Source: Neisseriaceae bacterium (GTDB lineage Bacteria; Pseudomonadota; Gammaproteobacteria; Burkholderiales; UBA11063). Taken from it: a stretch of DNA of 64,000 nucleotides. Every line of letters begins with the position of its first letter. Positions within the stretch are counted from its first letter, which is position 1. The stretch spans positions 1 through 64,000 of the forward strand of contig CANFGS010000008.1 of NCBI GenBank assembly GCA_947446595.1, given 5' to 3'. A model generated the notes under the pieces. It was given only the letters and a program-made list of their open reading frames with translations, ran no database searches and had not been told where the DNA came from. The position numbers and the translations under genes were made by a program. Shown piece after piece: positions 46,528-58,828 of this stretch.

Positions 46528-47328
46528 ATGAAGAAACTTAATCTAGTGATTCTTGCTGCAGCTTTTGCTACAAGCAGTTTTGCTGAAACTTTATACGTAA
46601 ATGGTAAACCAGTTGATCAAAAAGTAATTGATCAAGCGATGGCGCAATTCAAAAAGTCATCTCCAATGGCTGCTGGGCAAATGAATAACCCACAATTTAA
46701 AACACAACTTTTACAATCTGTAGGAATGCAACAAGCAATTCTAGCAGAAGGTAATAGTCAAGGTCTAGATAAATCTCCAGCTTATCAAGAAAAACTACAA
46801 GAAGTTAAGCCTATGATTTATGCTCAAATTCTTCAAGAAAAAGCTAACAATACTGCTGTAAGCGATGCTGATGCAAAAGCTAAATATGAAGAAATGAAAA
46901 AACAAGCTAGTAGCCAAAAACAGTATGATGTGTCACATATTTTAGTTAAAGATAAAAAAACTGCTGATGATATCGAAGCGCAACTTAAAAAAGGTGCTAA
47001 CTTTGCTGATTTAGCTAGAAAATACTCAACTGACCCTGGTTCTAAAACTAAAGGTGGTGAATTAGGTTGGTCTGATGGTTCTAACTACGTACCAGAATTT
47101 ACTGCTGCGATTAAAACTTTACAAAAAGGTAAATATACAACTACTCCAGTTAAATCTCAATTTGGTTTCCATATAATCAAATTAAACGATGTTAAAACTG
47201 GTGCAGCAAACAATAATATGCCTGCATTTGATAAAGTTAAAGACCAAATCAAACAACAATTGCAATCTGAAAAAACTCGCGCTTTCTTTGATGGCTTAAA
47301 AGCTAAATATAAAGTGGAAGTTAAGTAA
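46528..47328 (+). CDS. Periplasmic PpiC-type peptidyl-prolyl isomerase
   Basis: The 266 residues begin with a signal peptide (LVILAAAFATSSFA) and a SurA-N-like helical region. A parvulin domain follows at about 130-228, with YDVSHILVKDK, FADLARKYSTDPGSKTKGGELGW, FGFHIIKL. It folds or helps fold exported proteins, in the manner of PrsA or PpiD-like enzymes. It has its own strong terminator and is the last plus-strand gene before rpoC. Confidence 0.9.
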   Translation: MKKLNLVILAAAFATSSFAETLYVNGKPVDQKVIDQAMAQFKKSSPMAAGQMNNPQFKTQLLQSVGMQQAILAEGNSQGLDKSPAYQEKLQEVKPMIYAQILQEKANNTAVSDADAKAKYEEMKKQASSQKQYDVSHILVKDKKTADDIEAQLKKGANFADLARKYSTDPGSKTKGGELGWSDGSNYVPEFTAAIKTLQKGKYTTTPVKSQFGFHIIKLNDVKTGAANNNMPAFDKVKDQIKQQLQSEKTRAFFDGLKAKYKVEVK

Positions 47329-47341
47329 TTGCTAATATAAA

Positions 47342-47363
47342 TGTCATCCCAGCTTAGGCTGGG
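47342..47363. repeat. Dispersed palindromic repeat after the PpiC-type gene
   Basis: TCATCCCAGC, then TTA, then GGCTGGGG, a near-perfect hairpin of the dispersed ATCCCAGC family, here without the flanking GCATGGATCC. It lies 13 bases beyond the gene's stop and 20 before the intrinsic terminator. Confidence 0.6.
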
Positions 47364-47382
47364 GCACATTTTATTTGATTAC

Positions 47383-47416
47383 AAAAACCCCCCGATTAGT
47401 ATAATCGGGGGTTTTT
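47383..47416 (+). terminator. Strong intrinsic terminator after the PpiC-type gene
   Basis: AAAAACCCCC...GATTA pairs with TAATCGGGGGTTTTT around a 3-base loop, with one extra C in the first arm. A T-run follows on the plus strand and another is formed on the minus strand, so it could serve rpoC, which ends on the other side, as well. Confidence 0.9.
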
Positions 47417-47443
47417 ATATTTCTACATCATTACAAACTTTTA

Positions 47444-47516
47444 GGGCATGGATCCCAGCCTGCTGCTTTGATGACTGACCTGCATGGACCCCAGCTTGCT
47501 TGCTGCTTTGATGACG
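47444..47516. repeat. Two tandem dispersed-repeat units
   Basis: GCATGGATCCCAGCC, then TGCTGCTTTGATGAC, is followed directly by a second unit GCATGGACCCCAGCTTGC, then TTGCTGCTTTGATGACG. The units differ by a few bases and one small insertion. They lie between the terminator and the end of rpoC. Confidence 0.65.
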
Positions 47517-47542
47517 ATTTATAATGAAAGACGTAGAGATAA

Positions 47543-50500
47543 TTACTCTGCTTTGGCTATATCATCTTCTGCATACTCAGCCATTAAAGCATTATGCCGA
47601 GCTTTATGGAAAGCAAGACCAGTACCAGCAGGGATCAAACGACCCATGATAACGTTTTCTTTAAGTCCACGTAGATAATCTACACGTCCAGCAACAGCAG
47701 ACTCAGTTAAGACTCTAGTTGTTTCTTGGAACGATGCTGCAGATATAAACGAATCAGTTGATAATGATGCCTTAGTAATACCAAGTAATATATTAGTAAA
47801 TTCAACTGGTTGCAACCCTTGATTAACTAAATTATCATTTTCATCCATAATTGCTGCACGTTCAGCTTGTTCACCTTCAAGATAGATATTACTATCAGCA
47901 GGATTCACAATAACTACACGACGTAACATTTGACGGACAACTACTTCAATATGTTTATCATTGATTTTAACACCTTGTAAACGATATACTTCTTGAATTT
48001 CTGAAGCGATATATTTGGATAATTCCTCGATACCCTTCATGGCTAATAATTCATGAGGATCAACAGGACCATCAACAATCATTTGACCTAATTCAACAAA
48101 CTCACCATCATTTACCAAGATATTTTTATCTTTTGGAATTGAAAGCTCAACAAAATCGCCACTACTAGCAGCAATCTTAACTTTATGCTTACCTTTAGTT
48201 TCTTTTTGGAAAGAAATGATGCCTGACATTGGAGCTAACATACCAGCATCTTTAGGTATACGAGCTTCAAATAATTCAGCAACACGTGGTAATCCACCTG
48301 TAATATCACGCGTTTTAAGCGATTCTTGTGGTTTCTTAGCAATAACATCACCAGCATGTACAGTCTCTGCATCACGCACAGTAATAATATCCCCAATTTG
48401 GAAGCTAATGATAACTGGCGTATCAGTTCCAGTAATCTTAACCTCTTTACCACTTGTATCATACAAACGTGCTATTGGGCGAACATTTTTATCTTTATTT
48501 CTCGCACCCTTAACTTTGGATGAATCAATAACTTTAAGTGTAGTAAGACCCGTTACTTCATCAGCTTCTTTTACAACTGTAACACCTTCTTCTACATTCT
48601 CAAGAACAATAGTACCTGAGTACTCAGCTACTACTGGACGAGCATGTGGATCCCAAGATGCTAGTTTACCACCAGCAGTTATATTGTGACCATCTTCAAC
48701 ATATATTGTAGAACCATATGGAATCTTATGTTGTTCACGTTCACGACCATGCTGATCTAAAATAATTACTTCAACAGATCTAGAAATAACAACCATTTCA
48801 CCATTTTGTCTAGTTACATAACGTAAATCACGATATTGAACTACACCTGAAGATTTAGCCTCAACCTTACTAACAGCAGCCGAACGCGATGCCGCACCAC
48901 CAATATGGAATGTACGCATCGTTAACTGTGTTCCTGGCTCTCCAATTGACTGAGCAGCTATAATACCAACTGCTTCACCAATATTAACTAAATATCCACG
49001 AGCTAAATCACGTCCATAACATTTAGCACATAATCCATAACGAGTATCACAAGTAAGAGCTGTTCTTACCTTAACTTCATCAATATTGCTTTCATCAATT
49101 TTACTAACGATATGTTCGTCAATAAGCGTCCCAGCTAATGCTAAAATCGCTCCAGTATCAGGCTCAATAACATCACTAGCACATACACGACCTAAAACAC
49201 GGTCACGTAATGACTCAATAACGTCCCCTCCTTGAATTACAGATTTCATCACAACACCATCAGTAGTACCACAATCAACTTGAGTAATTACCAAGTCTTG
49301 GGTCACATCTACCAAACGACGTGTTAGATATCCTGAATTCGCTGTTTTTAGTGCAGTATCAGACAACCCTTTACGCGCTCCATGAGTCGAAATAAAGTAT
49401 TGTGATACATTTAGACCCTCACGGAAATTCGCTGTAATCGGAGTTTCCATAATAGAACCATCTGGTTTAGCCATCAATCCACGCATACCTGATAACTGTT
49501 TAATCTGAGCAATAGAACCCCTTGCACCAGAGTCAGCCATCATATAAATTGAATTAAATGAATCTTGATCAACTGTCGCACCATCAGCGGCAACAACCTG
49601 CTCTTTTGATAATTCACTCATAAGCGTCTTCGCGATTTCGTCCCCACAACGACCCCAGATATCAATAATCTTGTTATAACGTTCACCTTGAGTTACCAAA
49701 CCATCTTGGTATTGACGGGTGATTACTGCAACTTCTTTTTGTGATTCATTAATTCTATTTTCTTTAGTAGTTGGAATATGCATATCATTAATACATACAG
49801 AAATTCCACCACGTGTAGAATACGTAAATCCGGTGTACATCAAATGATCAGCTAAAATTACTGACTCTCTAACACCACATTTTCTAAAGGCGATATTGAT
49901 CAATTTAGCCACATCTTTTTTCTTCATTGGGCGATCAATTAAACTAAACTCTAAACCTTTAGGCAGGATTTGCGATAATATAGCACGACCAACAGTAGTT
50001 TTATGGCGAATAATATTCTCTTCAAATACCCCATTAGGATTCTTATTCCATTCTGGAATCCGAACTGTTACTATTGCATGTAACCCAACTTGTTCCGCTT
50101 GATATGCACGCTCTAATTCTTTGATACTAGAGAAGATACTACCTTCACCTTTATCATTAATTTTTTCACGAGTCATATAATAAAGACCCAAAATAATATC
50201 TTGTGATGGAACAATAATCGGCTCTCCATTGGCAGGAGATAATACATTATTTGATGCAAGCATCAAAGTACGTGCTTCCATCTGAGCTTCGATACTAAGA
50301 GGAACGTGTACCGCCATTTGGTCACCATCAAAATCGGCATTAAATGCAGAACATACTAAAGGATGCAATTGAATTGCTTTACCTTCAATTAAAATTGGTT
50401 CAAATGCTTGAATACCAAGTCTATGCAGTGTTGGTGCACGATTAAGTAGTATTGGATGCTCACGAATTACTTCTTCAAGAACGTCCCATACAATAGGATT

Positions 50501-51754
50501 TTCGCTTTCAACCATACGTTTAGCGTATTTAATTGAAGCTGCAGCACCTATTGCTTGAAGTTTATGATATACAAATGGTTTAAATAGCTCTAACGCCATA
50601 ACTTTTGGTAATCCACATTGATATAAACGTAGAGTTGGGCCAACTGTAATAACCGAACGACCTGAATAATCCACACGTTTACCCAATAGATTTTGACGGA
50701 AGCGACCAGATTTACCTTTGATCATTTCAGCTAAAGATTTTAATGGACGTTTATTCGCACCAGTAATCACTTTACCACGTTTACCATTATCAAATAATGA
50801 GTCAACTGCTTCTTGTAACATACGGCGCTCATTACGTAGAATAATTTCAGGAGCACGAAGTTGAATTAGTTTACGTAAACGATTATTACGGTTAATCACA
50901 CGGCGATATAAGTCATTCAAATCACTAGTTGCAAAACGACCACCATCAAGTGCAACCAAAGGACGTAAATCAGGTGGTAATACTGGAATAACATCCATAA
51001 TCATCCAGTCGGGTTTCATTTCTGAACGTTTGAAACCTTCTAGTACTTTTAGACGTTTAGCTAATTTTTTAAGATTAGTATCACTCTTAGTATTAGACAT
51101 TTCTTGCTTGATACTAACAATCTCATTATCTACTTCAATTGCTTGTAGCATTTCACGTACAGCTTCGGCACCAATACCAACACGAATCTTGTCAGCATCT
51201 TCGCTTTCAACAAGAGCATTATATTGTTCAGGAGATAAAATATCACCTTTTTTCAATAGTGTTTTATTATCTTTAGGGTGAGTTGGCGGATCCATGCGAT
51301 CAATAATTTCAATTATCGCGTATGCTTCAAAATATAGTACATGCTCTATGTCCCGTAATGGCATATCAAGAACCATACCCATACGAGATGGTAATGATTT
51401 TAAAAACCAAATATGAGCTACAGGCGAAGCTAATTCAATATGCCCCATACGCTCACGACGCACTTTAGATAGTGTAACTTCAACACCGCACTTCTCACAC
51501 ACTACACCACGATGCTTAATTCGTTTATATTTACCACATAAGCACTCGTAATCCTTAACCGGGCCAAAAATACGCGCACAAAATAGGCCATCACGCTCAG
51601 GACGTAGTGTACGGTAATTAATAGTCTCTGGTTTTTTTATTTCGCCATATGACCATGAACGGATTTTATCCGGTGAAGCTAAGCCAATACGAATACGACC
51701 ATAACTTTCGTTAGAATCTTTTTTATTTATTAATAAGTTACCTAGATCTAGCAT
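47543..51754 (-). CDS. rpoC: DNA-directed RNA polymerase subunit beta'
   Basis: At 1403 residues it is close to E. coli RpoC. Visible are the N-terminal zinc site ([20 protein letters not shown]), the switch and clamp regions, the active-site [12 protein letters not shown] near residue 460 that binds the catalytic magnesium, and [19 protein letters not shown] second Cys cluster ([13 protein letters not shown]) also binds zinc. It lies 61 bases after rpoB. The str operon (rpsL, rpsG) that often follows is not here, and convergent repeats and a terminator end the unit. Confidence 0.98.
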   Translation of the reverse strand: MLDLGNLLINKKDSNESYGRIRIGLASPDKIRSWSYGEIKKPETINYRTLRPERDGLFCARIFGPVKDYECLCGKYKRIKHRGVVCEKCGVEVTLSKVRRERMGHIELASPVAHIWFLKSLPSRMGMVLDMPLRDIEHVLYFEAYAIIEIIDRMDPPTHPKDNKTLLKKGDILSPEQYNALVESEDADKIRVGIGAEAVREMLQAIEVDNEIVSIKQEMSNTKSDTNLKKLAKRLKVLEGFKRSEMKPDWMIMDVIPVLPPDLRPLVALDGGRFATSDLNDLYRRVINRNNRLRKLIQLRAPEIILRNERRMLQEAVDSLFDNGKRGKVITGANKRPLKSLAEMIKGKSGRFRQNLLGKRVDYSGRSVITVGPTLRLYQCGLPKVMALELFKPFVYHKLQAIGAAASIKYAKRMVESENPIVWDVLEEVIREHPILLNRAPTLHRLGIQAFEPILIEGKAIQLHPLVCSAFNADFDGDQMAVHVPLSIEAQMEARTLMLASNNVLSPANGEPIIVPSQDIILGLYYMTREKINDKGEGSIFSSIKELERAYQAEQVGLHAIVTVRIPEWNKNPNGVFEENIIRHKTTVGRAILSQILPKGLEFSLIDRPMKKKDVAKLINIAFRKCGVRESVILADHLMYTGFTYSTRGGISVCINDMHIPTTKENRINESQKEVAVITRQYQDGLVTQGERYNKIIDIWGRCGDEIAKTLMSELSKEQVVAADGATVDQDSFNSIYMMADSGARGSIAQIKQLSGMRGLMAKPDGSIMETPITANFREGLNVSQYFISTHGARKGLSDTALKTANSGYLTRRLVDVTQDLVITQVDCGTTDGVVMKSVIQGGDVIESLRDRVLGRVCASDVIEPDTGAILALAGTLIDEHIVSKIDESNIDEVKVRTALTCDTRYGLCAKCYGRDLARGYLVNIGEAVGIIAAQSIGEPGTQLTMRTFHIGGAASRSAAVSKVEAKSSGVVQYRDLRYVTRQNGEMVVISRSVEVIILDQHGREREQHKIPYGSTIYVEDGHNITAGGKLASWDPHARPVVAEYSGTIVLENVEEGVTVVKEADEVTGLTTLKVIDSSKVKGARNKDKNVRPIARLYDTSGKEVKITGTDTPVIISFQIGDIITVRDAETVHAGDVIAKKPQESLKTRDITGGLPRVAELFEARIPKDAGMLAPMSGIISFQKETKGKHKVKIAASSGDFVELSIPKDKNILVNDGEFVELGQMIVDGPVDPHELLAMKGIEELSKYIASEIQEVYRLQGVKINDKHIEVVVRQMLRRVVIVNPADSNIYLEGEQAERAAIMDENDNLVNQGLQPVEFTNILLGITKASLSTDSFISAASFQETTRVLTESAVAGRVDYLRGLKENVIMGRLIPAGTGLAFHKARHNALMAEYAEDDIAKAE

Positions 51755-51815
51755 CTATTTTTCTCCTACGAGGATTATCAAAACTTGTTTCTGTTCTTGT
51801 GCATTTACAAATATA

Positions 51816-54800
51816 TTACTCTTCTAGTTCCATATCAAGAGCTAGAGCACGTACTTCACGTGTTAATACTTTAAATGCTTCAGGAATATCCGCTGAAATC
51901 TTATGTTTACCCTCAAGTAAGTTTTCATACATTTCAGTTCTACCCTCAATATCATCTGACTTAACTGTCAACATTTCTTGTAGTGTATAAGCAGCTCCAT
52001 ATGCTTCAAGTGCCCACACCTCCATCTCACCAAAACGTTGTCCACCAAACTGAGCTTTACCTCCGAGTGGCTGTTGTGTTACTAATGAGTATGGACCTGT
52101 TGAACGAGCATGTACTTTCTCATCAACCAAATGATGTAGTCGTAATACATACATATACCCAACTGTAACCGGACGGTCAAAAGGCGTACCAGTTCTTCCA
52201 TCAAATAACTGCAATTGTCCTGATTCAGGCAAATCTGCTAGTTTAAGCATAGTCTTAATCTCTGACTCTTTAGCACCATCAAAAACTGGAGTTGCAAATG
52301 GCACACCATGAGATAAATTACCAGCTAATTCAAGTAATTCATCATCAGTAAAGTCTTTAATATCTTCTTGCTTACCTGACACGTTATATACTTTATCAAT
52401 AAAGCTTCTAACTTCCTTAAGGTTGTTATGTTGCCTTGCCATATTTTCAATTTTGGCACCCAAGGCTTTGGCAGCTAAGCCAAGATGCACTTCTAGTACC
52501 TGACCAATATTCATACGCGATGGAACCCCAATAGGGTTTAGAACTACATCAACAGTTCTACCATCAGCCATATATGGCATATCTTCAACAGGTAATACTT
52601 TAGAGATAACACCCTTATTACCATGACGACCAGCCATCTTGTCCCCAGGTTGTAACCTACGTTTTACAGCTACAAAAACTTTTACCATTTTTATAACGCC
52701 ATTAGGTAAATCAACACCTTGATACAGCTTTTCTTTTTGAATTTTAAATTTAGCTTCTAAATCAGCACGTTTTTCTTCAACTGCTTTTTGGATTGTAGCT
52801 ACAGTTGCTGCAACTTCTTCATCTTTTACTTTGATGTCAAACCAATCACGCTTGTGTTTAGCTTCATCAAGTAATTCTTGAGTAACTTTACCATTTTTAC
52901 GTCCATCTAACTCATGACCTAAAATCAAATTAGAAACACGATTTAGTGCATCAGCCTCAATAATATTGATTTGATCAGTTAAATCCTGACGGTATTTCTT
53001 AAGGTCGCTTTCGATAATCTCAAGACTTCTAGCATCTTGTTTAGTACCATCGCGATTAAATACCTGCACATCAATAACTGTACCTTGCATTCCAACTGGA
53101 ACACGCAGTGAAGTATCTTTAACATCAGATGCTTTTTCACCAAAAATAGCACGTAATAATTTTTCTTCAGGAGTTAATTGAATCTCCCCCTTAGGAGTTA
53201 CTTTACCAACTAATACGTCACCCGCTTCAACAACCGCTCCAATATGCACCACTCCAGTTTCGTCTAAACGAGCTAACTGAGTTTGCGATAAATTTGGAAT
53301 ATCACGAGTTATTTCTTCGTCCCCTTGCTTAGTTTCACGAGCTAGAACCGATAATTCTTCTATATGAATTGAAGTGTATTTATCCGACGCTACTAATTTC
53401 TCAGATACTAAAATCGAATCCTCAAAATTATATCCGTTCCATGGCATAAAGGCTACTAATACGTTTTGACCAACAGCTAATTCACCTAAGTCAGTAGCTG
53501 AGCCATCGGCAATTACATCACCAACATTAATTTTGTCACCAATTTTAACAATTGGTTTTTGATTTAAACAGGTATTTTGGTTACTTCTGATATATTTAAT
53601 CAAATTATAAATATCAACACCCAAATCTTTACCTTTGATTTCATTATCATTAACTCTAACGATAATGCGATTACCATCAACATAATCAACTACACCGCCA
53701 CGTTTTGCAATAACAACAGTTCCTGAGTCAATCGCAGCTACTCGTTCCATACCTGTACCAACTAATGGACGATCAGCACGTAAACAAGGCACACCTTGAC
53801 GTTGCATGTTTGATCCCATCAATGCACGGTTGGCATCATCGTGTTCCAAAAATGGAATTAATGAAGCAGCAACAGATACTACTTGATTGGTTGCCACATC
53901 CATGTAATCAACTGTACTTGAATTAACTAATGTGGTCTCACTTTTTTGACGTGCGGTAATAATATCATCAGCAAAGCCATTTTTATCGTTAAGTTTAGCA
54001 TTCGCTTGAGCAATAACAAATTTTGCTTCATCAATAGCTGATAAATATTCAATATCTTTTGTTACAACACCTTTTACAACTTTTCTATATGGAGTTTCTA
54101 AAAATCCATGTTTATTAGGACGAGCATATACAGATAATGAATTAATCAGTCCAATATTTTGTCCTTCAGGTGTTTCAATCGGACACACACGACCATAATG
54201 GGTAACATGTACGTCACGAACTTCAAAACCAGCACGATCACGTGTCAATCCACCAGGCCCAAGAGCTGAAATACGGCGTTTATGCGTAATTTCAGACAAT
54301 GGATTAGTATGATCCATAAATTGTGATAACTGACTAGTTGAGAAGAAATCTTTTAGGCTAGAGGTAATTGGTTTAGCACTAATTAATTTATTTGGTAATA
54401 AATCTTTTTCTTCTAAAGTTTGTGATAATTTATCTTTAACCGCTTTATCAATTCTAGATAATCCAACACGAAATTGATTTTCTACTAATTCACCAACACC
54501 ACGAATACGACGATTACCTAAATGATCGATATCATCAATAACCCCACGACCGTTTCTAAGTTCAATTAATATAGCTAATGCAATAATAATATCTTCTTTA
54601 CTCATTAGGATATTATCATCTGACTTGAGACTTACACCATGAGCTAACATTCTATTGTACCAATCAGGAGTTTTTGCATCAAGCTCATTTTGGTAAGTAC
54701 GTGAATTGAATTTAAATCTACCTACTTGTGATAAATCATAAGTCTCTGGATTAAAGAATGTACGAGTAAATACTGTATTTGCTATCTCTTCTGAGTAAGG

Positions 54801-55958
54801 CTCACCAGGTCGCATCATTTTATAAATTTGATGAATAGCTTCTATCGTATTTTGAGCGGTTTCTTTACTACCTTCTTCATCTCTAAGTGTATCAGCTAGG
54901 TAAGAACCATGCTCAAGATCATTCACATATAAAGTATCAATTGATTTTATACCAGCTTCTAATACTTGTTTGATTAGTTCTTCATTAATAATGGTATTTG
55001 ATTTACCAATAACTTCACCAGTATCTAGATCAACTACATCACTGCCTAATATACGACCAATTAGATCATCAGCAGGAACCTCAATTTCTTTTAAGCCAGT
55101 TTTTTCTAAATCGCGGATATTTTTTGTAGTAATTTTTTTATCTTTAACAATAATCAAATTACCATCTTTATCAGCAATATCAAATTTGGCAACTTCACCC
55201 TTTAGGCGAGCAGCAATAACTTTTTTGTACATTTTACCTTTTTTAATTTGGTAATTGTCTTTATCGTAAAATATGTCCAAAATATCATCATGCGTATAAC
55301 CAATAGCTTTTAATAGCAATGTTATATTCATTTTTCTACGTTTATCGATACGGAAATAAATCAAGTCTTTTGCATCAAACTCCAAATCTAACCAACTACC
55401 ACGATATGGAATAATACGTGCTGAGTAAAGTAGTTTATTTGATGAATGATTTTTTCCACTATCATGTTCAAAGTAAACACCAGGAGAACGATGTAATTGA
55501 GATACTACAACTCTTTCATTACCATTGATAATAAAAGAACAGCTATCAGTCATAAATGGAATTTCACCCATATATACATTTTCGTCCACGCTATGTACGA
55601 TATTCTTATAATCGCTCTCACGATCAAATACAGTTAGGCGAACTTTAGCATGTAATTTACCTGAATAAGATACACCACGAAGTAAACATTCGCGAACGTC
55701 AAATACAGGGTCAGTTATTGAATAACTGACAAAATCTAAACGAATTCCACCATTATTAGATACTATTGGGAAAACATCGTTAAAAGCCTTTTGCAATCCA
55801 GTATTTTTCCGTTTTAATGGTAACGTTTGATTTTGCAAAAATTCTTCATATGAATTTTGCTGCATTGCCAACAGATATGGAACATGTAAGGCTGCAGGTT
55901 GTTTCGCAAAGCTCTTGCGAATGCGTTTTTTTTCTGTAAAAGAATAGCTCATAGACAT
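51816..55958 (-). CDS. rpoB: DNA-directed RNA polymerase subunit beta
   Basis: The 1380-residue subunit contains the rifampicin region [20 protein letters not shown] followed by [10 protein letters not shown]. It keeps the Asp, His and Ser residues whose loss gives resistance in E. coli (D516, H526, S531), so sensitivity would be expected. The C-terminal [13 protein letters not shown] and the [20 protein letters not shown] end are typical. The Asp-His-Thr-Asn run differs from E. coli Asp-Gln-Asn-Asn. It follows rplL after a 267-base gap with hairpins. Confidence 0.98.
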   Translation of the reverse strand: MSMSYSFTEKKRIRKSFAKQPAALHVPYLLAMQQNSYEEFLQNQTLPLKRKNTGLQKAFNDVFPIVSNNGGIRLDFVSYSITDPVFDVRECLLRGVSYSGKLHAKVRLTVFDRESDYKNIVHSVDENVYMGEIPFMTDSCSFIINGNERVVVSQLHRSPGVYFEHDSGKNHSSNKLLYSARIIPYRGSWLDLEFDAKDLIYFRIDKRRKMNITLLLKAIGYTHDDILDIFYDKDNYQIKKGKMYKKVIAARLKGEVAKFDIADKDGNLIIVKDKKITTKNIRDLEKTGLKEIEVPADDLIGRILGSDVVDLDTGEVIGKSNTIINEELIKQVLEAGIKSIDTLYVNDLEHGSYLADTLRDEEGSKETAQNTIEAIHQIYKMMRPGEPYSEEIANTVFTRTFFNPETYDLSQVGRFKFNSRTYQNELDAKTPDWYNRMLAHGVSLKSDDNILMSKEDIIIALAILIELRNGRGVIDDIDHLGNRRIRGVGELVENQFRVGLSRIDKAVKDKLSQTLEEKDLLPNKLISAKPITSSLKDFFSTSQLSQFMDHTNPLSEITHKRRISALGPGGLTRDRAGFEVRDVHVTHYGRVCPIETPEGQNIGLINSLSVYARPNKHGFLETPYRKVVKGVVTKDIEYLSAIDEAKFVIAQANAKLNDKNGFADDIITARQKSETTLVNSSTVDYMDVATNQVVSVAASLIPFLEHDDANRALMGSNMQRQGVPCLRADRPLVGTGMERVAAIDSGTVVIAKRGGVVDYVDGNRIIVRVNDNEIKGKDLGVDIYNLIKYIRSNQNTCLNQKPIVKIGDKINVGDVIADGSATDLGELAVGQNVLVAFMPWNGYNFEDSILVSEKLVASDKYTSIHIEELSVLARETKQGDEEITRDIPNLSQTQLARLDETGVVHIGAVVEAGDVLVGKVTPKGEIQLTPEEKLLRAIFGEKASDVKDTSLRVPVGMQGTVIDVQVFNRDGTKQDARSLEIIESDLKKYRQDLTDQINIIEADALNRVSNLILGHELDGRKNGKVTQELLDEAKHKRDWFDIKVKDEEVAATVATIQKAVEEKRADLEAKFKIQKEKLYQGVDLPNGVIKMVKVFVAVKRRLQPGDKMAGRHGNKGVISKVLPVEDMPYMADGRTVDVVLNPIGVPSRMNIGQVLEVHLGLAAKALGAKIENMARQHNNLKEVRSFIDKVYNVSGKQEDIKDFTDDELLELAGNLSHGVPFATPVFDGAKESEIKTMLKLADLPESGQLQLFDGRTGTPFDRPVTVGYMYVLRLHHLVDEKVHARSTGPYSLVTQQPLGGKAQFGGQRFGEMEVWALEAYGAAYTLQEMLTVKSDDIEGRTEMYENLLEGKHKISADIPEAFKVLTREVRALALDMELEE

Positions 55959-56046
55959 AAAAGCTCCAAAGACTAGTAAAATTTGAAAAAGAAAACCGTA
56001 ATAATCACTTTAATTAAATGACCATTACTCTTTGCTTTTCGTTAAA

Positions 56047-56065
56047 CTACGACACTATGTCGTAG
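56047..56065 (-). promoter_or_regulatory. Perfect 8-bp hairpin between rplL and rpoB
   Basis: CTACGACA (56047-56054) and TGTCGTAG (56058-56065) pair fully around a 3-base loop. A second imperfect hairpin (GATGACGAAA with TTTTCGCCATC) follows at 56071-56095. In E. coli the same gap carries an attenuator and an RNase III site that set the rpoBC level. A similar role here is inference. Confidence 0.5.
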
Positions 56066-56120
56066 CAGAAGATGACGAAAGTGTTTTTCGCCATCTCAGC
56101 ATTTTTTCGATATCTTAGCT

Positions 56121-56216
56121 TGGGTTTTGTCACTCCAGTAGGGTTATCGTCACCACAGCAAGTTTATCGTTATCCCAGCAAGTTTATCGTCATCCCAGCG
56201 TAGGCTGGGATCCATT
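56121..56216. repeat. 20-base tandem array joined to a dispersed palindromic repeat
   Basis: Units of the form AGTTTATCGTCATCCCAGCA run head to tail at 56141-56160, 56161-56180 and 56181-56200. A more degenerate one lies before them (56121-56140). The last unit continues into TAGGCTGGGATCCAT, completing the ATCCCAGC/GCTGGGAT palindrome of the dispersed family. The array ends 10 bases from the rplL stop and lies inside the rplL-rpoB spacer. Confidence 0.75.
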
Positions 56217-56225
56217 AATTCTAAA

Positions 56226-56600
56226 CTACTTAATCTCTGCTTTCGCACCAGCTTCAGTAATTTTCTTAACGATAGCTTCTGCATCAGCTTTTGAAATACC
56301 TTCTTTAAGTACTTTTGGAGCCGCTTCAACAGCAGATTTAGCATCAGCTAAACCTAAACCAGTAATTTCACGAACTACTTTAATCGCAGCTACTTTGTTA
56401 GCACCAGCTTCAGTTAAAACTACATCAAATTCAGTTTTTTCTTCGGCAGCAGCAGCACCAGCACCAGCAGCAGGACCAGCAGCAACAGCAGCGGCAGCAG
56501 AAACACCAAATTTAGTTTCCATTTCTTTAACTAATTCAGATAAATCTAAAACTGACATCTGAGAAATTGCATCAATAATATCTTGTTTGGCAACAGCCAT
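56226..56600 (-). CDS. rplL: 50S ribosomal protein L7/L12
   Basis: The 124-residue stalk protein has its N-terminal dimerisation helices ([20 protein letters not shown]), an Ala/Gly-rich hinge (residues 36-52), and the C-terminal factor-binding domain with [25 protein letters not shown] and a final KAEIK. It recruits translation GTPases. It lies 35 bases after rplJ. Confidence 0.97.
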   Translation of the reverse strand: MAVAKQDIIDAISQMSVLDLSELVKEMETKFGVSAAAAVAAGPAAGAGAAAAEEKTEFDVVLTEAGANKVAAIKVVREITGLGLADAKSAVEAAPKVLKEGISKADAEAIVKKITEAGAKAEIK

Positions 56601-56635
56601 AATCGGACTCCTAATAAATTTATAAAATAACTGCT

Positions 56636-57130
56636 TTAAGCAGCCTGTTCTTTTTGATCTCTGATTGCAGCAACAACGCGTACGAAGCTTGCAGGAACTT
56701 GCAACATAACACCCATAACCATAGATAATAATTCATCTTTGCTTGGTGTGCTAGCTAATTGTTGAACTTCAGCTACACTTAGTAACTTATCATTAAACAT
56801 CCCAGCGACGATTTTTACAGCCTCGTTTTCTTTAGCAAAATCATTGATGATTTTGGCAGCAGCTACAGGGTCTTTCGACACGCTATAAATCAACTGACCA
56901 CTCATCTTTTGGGCTAAAGGCTCGAATACCGTTCCGGTAACTGCTTTTCTTGCTAATGTATTCTTTAATACATGAAGATAAACATCGGAGTTACGCGCGT
57001 TTTTACGTACCGTAGTCATTTTGTCAACTGTTACACCCTGATATTGAGCAATAACAACTGTCTGTGCACCTTCTAGTGCTTCAACTACACCCGCTACAAC
57101 AGCTTGCTTGATTTCTAGATTTAAGCCCAA
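56636..57130 (-). CDS. rplJ: 50S ribosomal protein L10 (TTG start)
   Basis: TTG at 57130, 8 bases after AGGAG, is the probable start and gives a protein of 164 residues beginning [15 protein letters not shown] (TTG read as Met), lining up with E. coli MALNLQDKQAIVAEV. Another TTG at 57148 would overlap the ribosome site. The protein anchors the L7/L12 dimers on the ribosome stalk. It also normally represses its own operon by binding the leader RNA just upstream. Confidence 0.95.
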   Translation of the reverse strand: MGLNLEIKQAVVAGVVEALEGAQTVVIAQYQGVTVDKMTTVRKNARNSDVYLHVLKNTLARKAVTGTVFEPLAQKMSGQLIYSVSKDPVAAAKIINDFAKENEAVKIVAGMFNDKLLSVAEVQQLASTPSKDELLSMVMGVMLQVPASFVRVVAAIRDQKEQAA

Positions 57131-57285
57131 GGGCAAAACTCCTATCAAAATTTATTCAACCAGATATGTAAACACATCTGATTTAGTGGTATCCGTTTGG
57201 AAGTCCACTATCTGCGTAGGATCCATAAGTGATTTAACTCACTTTAGATTTAAGCTGTAAAACAACTCCCACGGTCTTAGATAAT
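57131..57285 (-). promoter_or_regulatory. L10 leader RNA region of rplJL
   Basis: The 155 bases before rplJ contain hairpins on the minus strand such as CAGATGTGTTTACATATCTG (57160s) and TAGTGG...CCACTA. These are the kind of structures bound by the L10-L12 complex to control rplJL in proteobacteria. The region ends in the AGGAG ribosome site. Assignment is by position and folding by eye. Confidence 0.55.
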
Positions 57286-57313
57286 GGCAAGGTGTAATTA
57301 ATTACGCCCTGCC
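57286..57313 (-). terminator. Hairpin between rplA and rplJ (possible attenuator)
   Basis: GGCAAGGTGTAATT and AATTACGCCCTGCC form a 14-base stem with two mismatches or wobble pairs and almost no loop. It lies 16 bases past the rplA stop on the minus strand. It lacks a T-run, so partial termination or RNA processing between rplKA and rplJL is more likely than full stop. Confidence 0.4.
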
Positions 57314-57328
57314 CCCATACCAAACAAA

Positions 57329-58015
57329 CTATTTAGAAATAGTTGCTTGATCAATCTTTAAGCCAATACCCATAGTACTAGATAAACTAATACGTTTTAC
57401 GTATTGACCTTTACTACTTGCTGGTTTTGCTTTGATGATAACATCCAAAAGCGCAGCTAAATTTTGTGATAGTTTGTCTTCTGCGAATGACGCACGACCA
57501 ACTGTAGAATGAATAATACCATTCTTGTCTGTACGATATTGAACTTGACCTGCTTTAGCGTTTTTAACCGCTGTAGCAACATCTGCCGTAACAGTACCAA
57601 CCTTAGGATTTGGCATTAAACCACGAGGCCCTAACACTTGGCCTAAAGTACCAACGATACGCATAGTATCTGGAGCAGCAATAACGATATCAAAATCCAT
57701 ATTACCTTTTTTAACTTCTTCAGCCAAATCTTCCAAACCTACGATATCAGCACCAGCAGCTTTAGCCGCTTCAGCTTGAGGACCTTGAGCAAATACTGCA
57801 ACGCGCAACGTTTTACCAGTTCCGTTAGGTAGCACTAGTGCACCACGAATCATTTGATCAGATTTACGTGGATCAACACCTAGATTAATAGCTACATCGA
57901 TAGACTCGTCAAATTTTGCAGTTGCTGCACCTTTAACCAGACTAACTGCATCAGCTAATGGATATAATTTATTTCTATCAATTGAAGGAAATGCTTTTGT
58001 TCTTTTAGTTGCCAT
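57329..58015 (-). CDS. rplA: 50S ribosomal protein L1
   Basis: The 228-residue protein shows the L1 pattern: [47 protein letters not shown], and the [14 protein letters not shown] and FAEDKL segments. It binds 23S rRNA at the L1 stalk and, in many bacteria, its own mRNA to repress rplKA. It starts one base after rplK. Confidence 0.98.
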   Translation of the reverse strand: MATKRTKAFPSIDRNKLYPLADAVSLVKGAATAKFDESIDVAINLGVDPRKSDQMIRGALVLPNGTGKTLRVAVFAQGPQAEAAKAAGADIVGLEDLAEEVKKGNMDFDIVIAAPDTMRIVGTLGQVLGPRGLMPNPKVGTVTADVATAVKNAKAGQVQYRTDKNGIIHSTVGRASFAEDKLSQNLAALLDVIIKAKPASSKGQYVKRISLSSTMGIGLKIDQATISK

Positions 58016-58016
58016 C

Positions 58017-58451
58017 TTAGTTAACTCCTTCTACTTCAAGACCCATACTTCTTGCTGAACCAGCAATAGTTCTAACCGCAGCATCCATGTCAGCAGCTGT
58101 TAAATCAGGTTCTTTGGTTTTAGCAATTTCTTCAAGTTGAGCACGAGTAACTTTACCAACTTTATCTGAATTTGGTTTTGAACTTCCCTTTTGCAATTTA
58201 ACCGCTTTCTTAAGCAAGATGCTTGCAGGAGGAGTTTTCATTACGAATGTAAAACTCTTATCTGAAAACGCAGTAATAATTACTGGAATAGGTAACCCAG
58301 GTTCCATACTTTGCGTTTTAGCATTAAATTGTTTACAAAATTCCATAATGTTAAGTCCACGCTGACCAAGAGCAGGACCTACAGGAGGTGATGGGTTGGC
58401 TTTTCCGGCCGGGATTTGTAGCTTAATAAAGCCAATGATTTTCTTTGCCAT
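58017..58451 (-). CDS. rplK: 50S ribosomal protein L11
   Basis: The 144-residue protein begins with the [20 protein letters not shown] motif that is methylated and faces the GTPase centre, and has [17 protein letters not shown] and the C-terminal rRNA-binding [12 protein letters not shown]. It is the first gene of the unit. nusG and secE, usually just upstream, are missing, and the divergent htpG lies there instead. Confidence 0.98.
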   Translation of the reverse strand: MAKKIIGFIKLQIPAGKANPSPPVGPALGQRGLNIMEFCKQFNAKTQSMEPGLPIPVIITAFSDKSFTFVMKTPPASILLKKAVKLQKGSSKPNSDKVGKVTRAQLEEIAKTKEPDLTAADMDAAVRTIAGSARSMGLEVEGVN

Positions 58452-58542
58452 GAATATTTGACACCTTTAAAATGGGTTAAACGTATTTTAAATCAATAAC
58501 TTAAATTACTCCCCAGTTAAGTTTACGTAATTAGAGCTTAGT

Positions 58543-58571
58543 ATTATATCAGATAGAATTCAAATTTGCAA
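58543..58571 (-). promoter_or_regulatory. Sigma-70 promoter of the rplK operon
   Basis: On the minus strand TTGCAA (58571-58566) and TATAAT (58548-58543) are exactly 17 bases apart. The -10 box is consensus and the -35 box has two mismatches (consensus TTGACA). It gives a leader of roughly 85 bases before rplK. Confidence 0.65.
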
Positions 58572-58828
58572 CTACTATTTAGAAAAAAATCAAATAAAAC
58601 AGCCTGACACTTTATAAGTAAGGTTATTTCAAATGGTACAGTTAAGTACCAGTTGTTAGTCTAATTTTTGAAATAAATTAAAATTATTTGGCTTTGCAAA
58701 ATTTGGTTGATAATATTTGTATGGAACACTATTGATATTAGTAATTAGCAGAGTTTGCTATATCAAGTTGGCTAGCATTACTTATATCATTACTCGGATA
58801 TTAATTTTATTAATTATAGCCCCCTCCT

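Noticed and set aside
56121-56200. Short regular repeats as possible iterons of an origin
   Set aside because: They lie inside the rplL-rpoB spacer, blend into the dispersed palindrome family, and there is no replication gene or DnaA-box cluster beside them.
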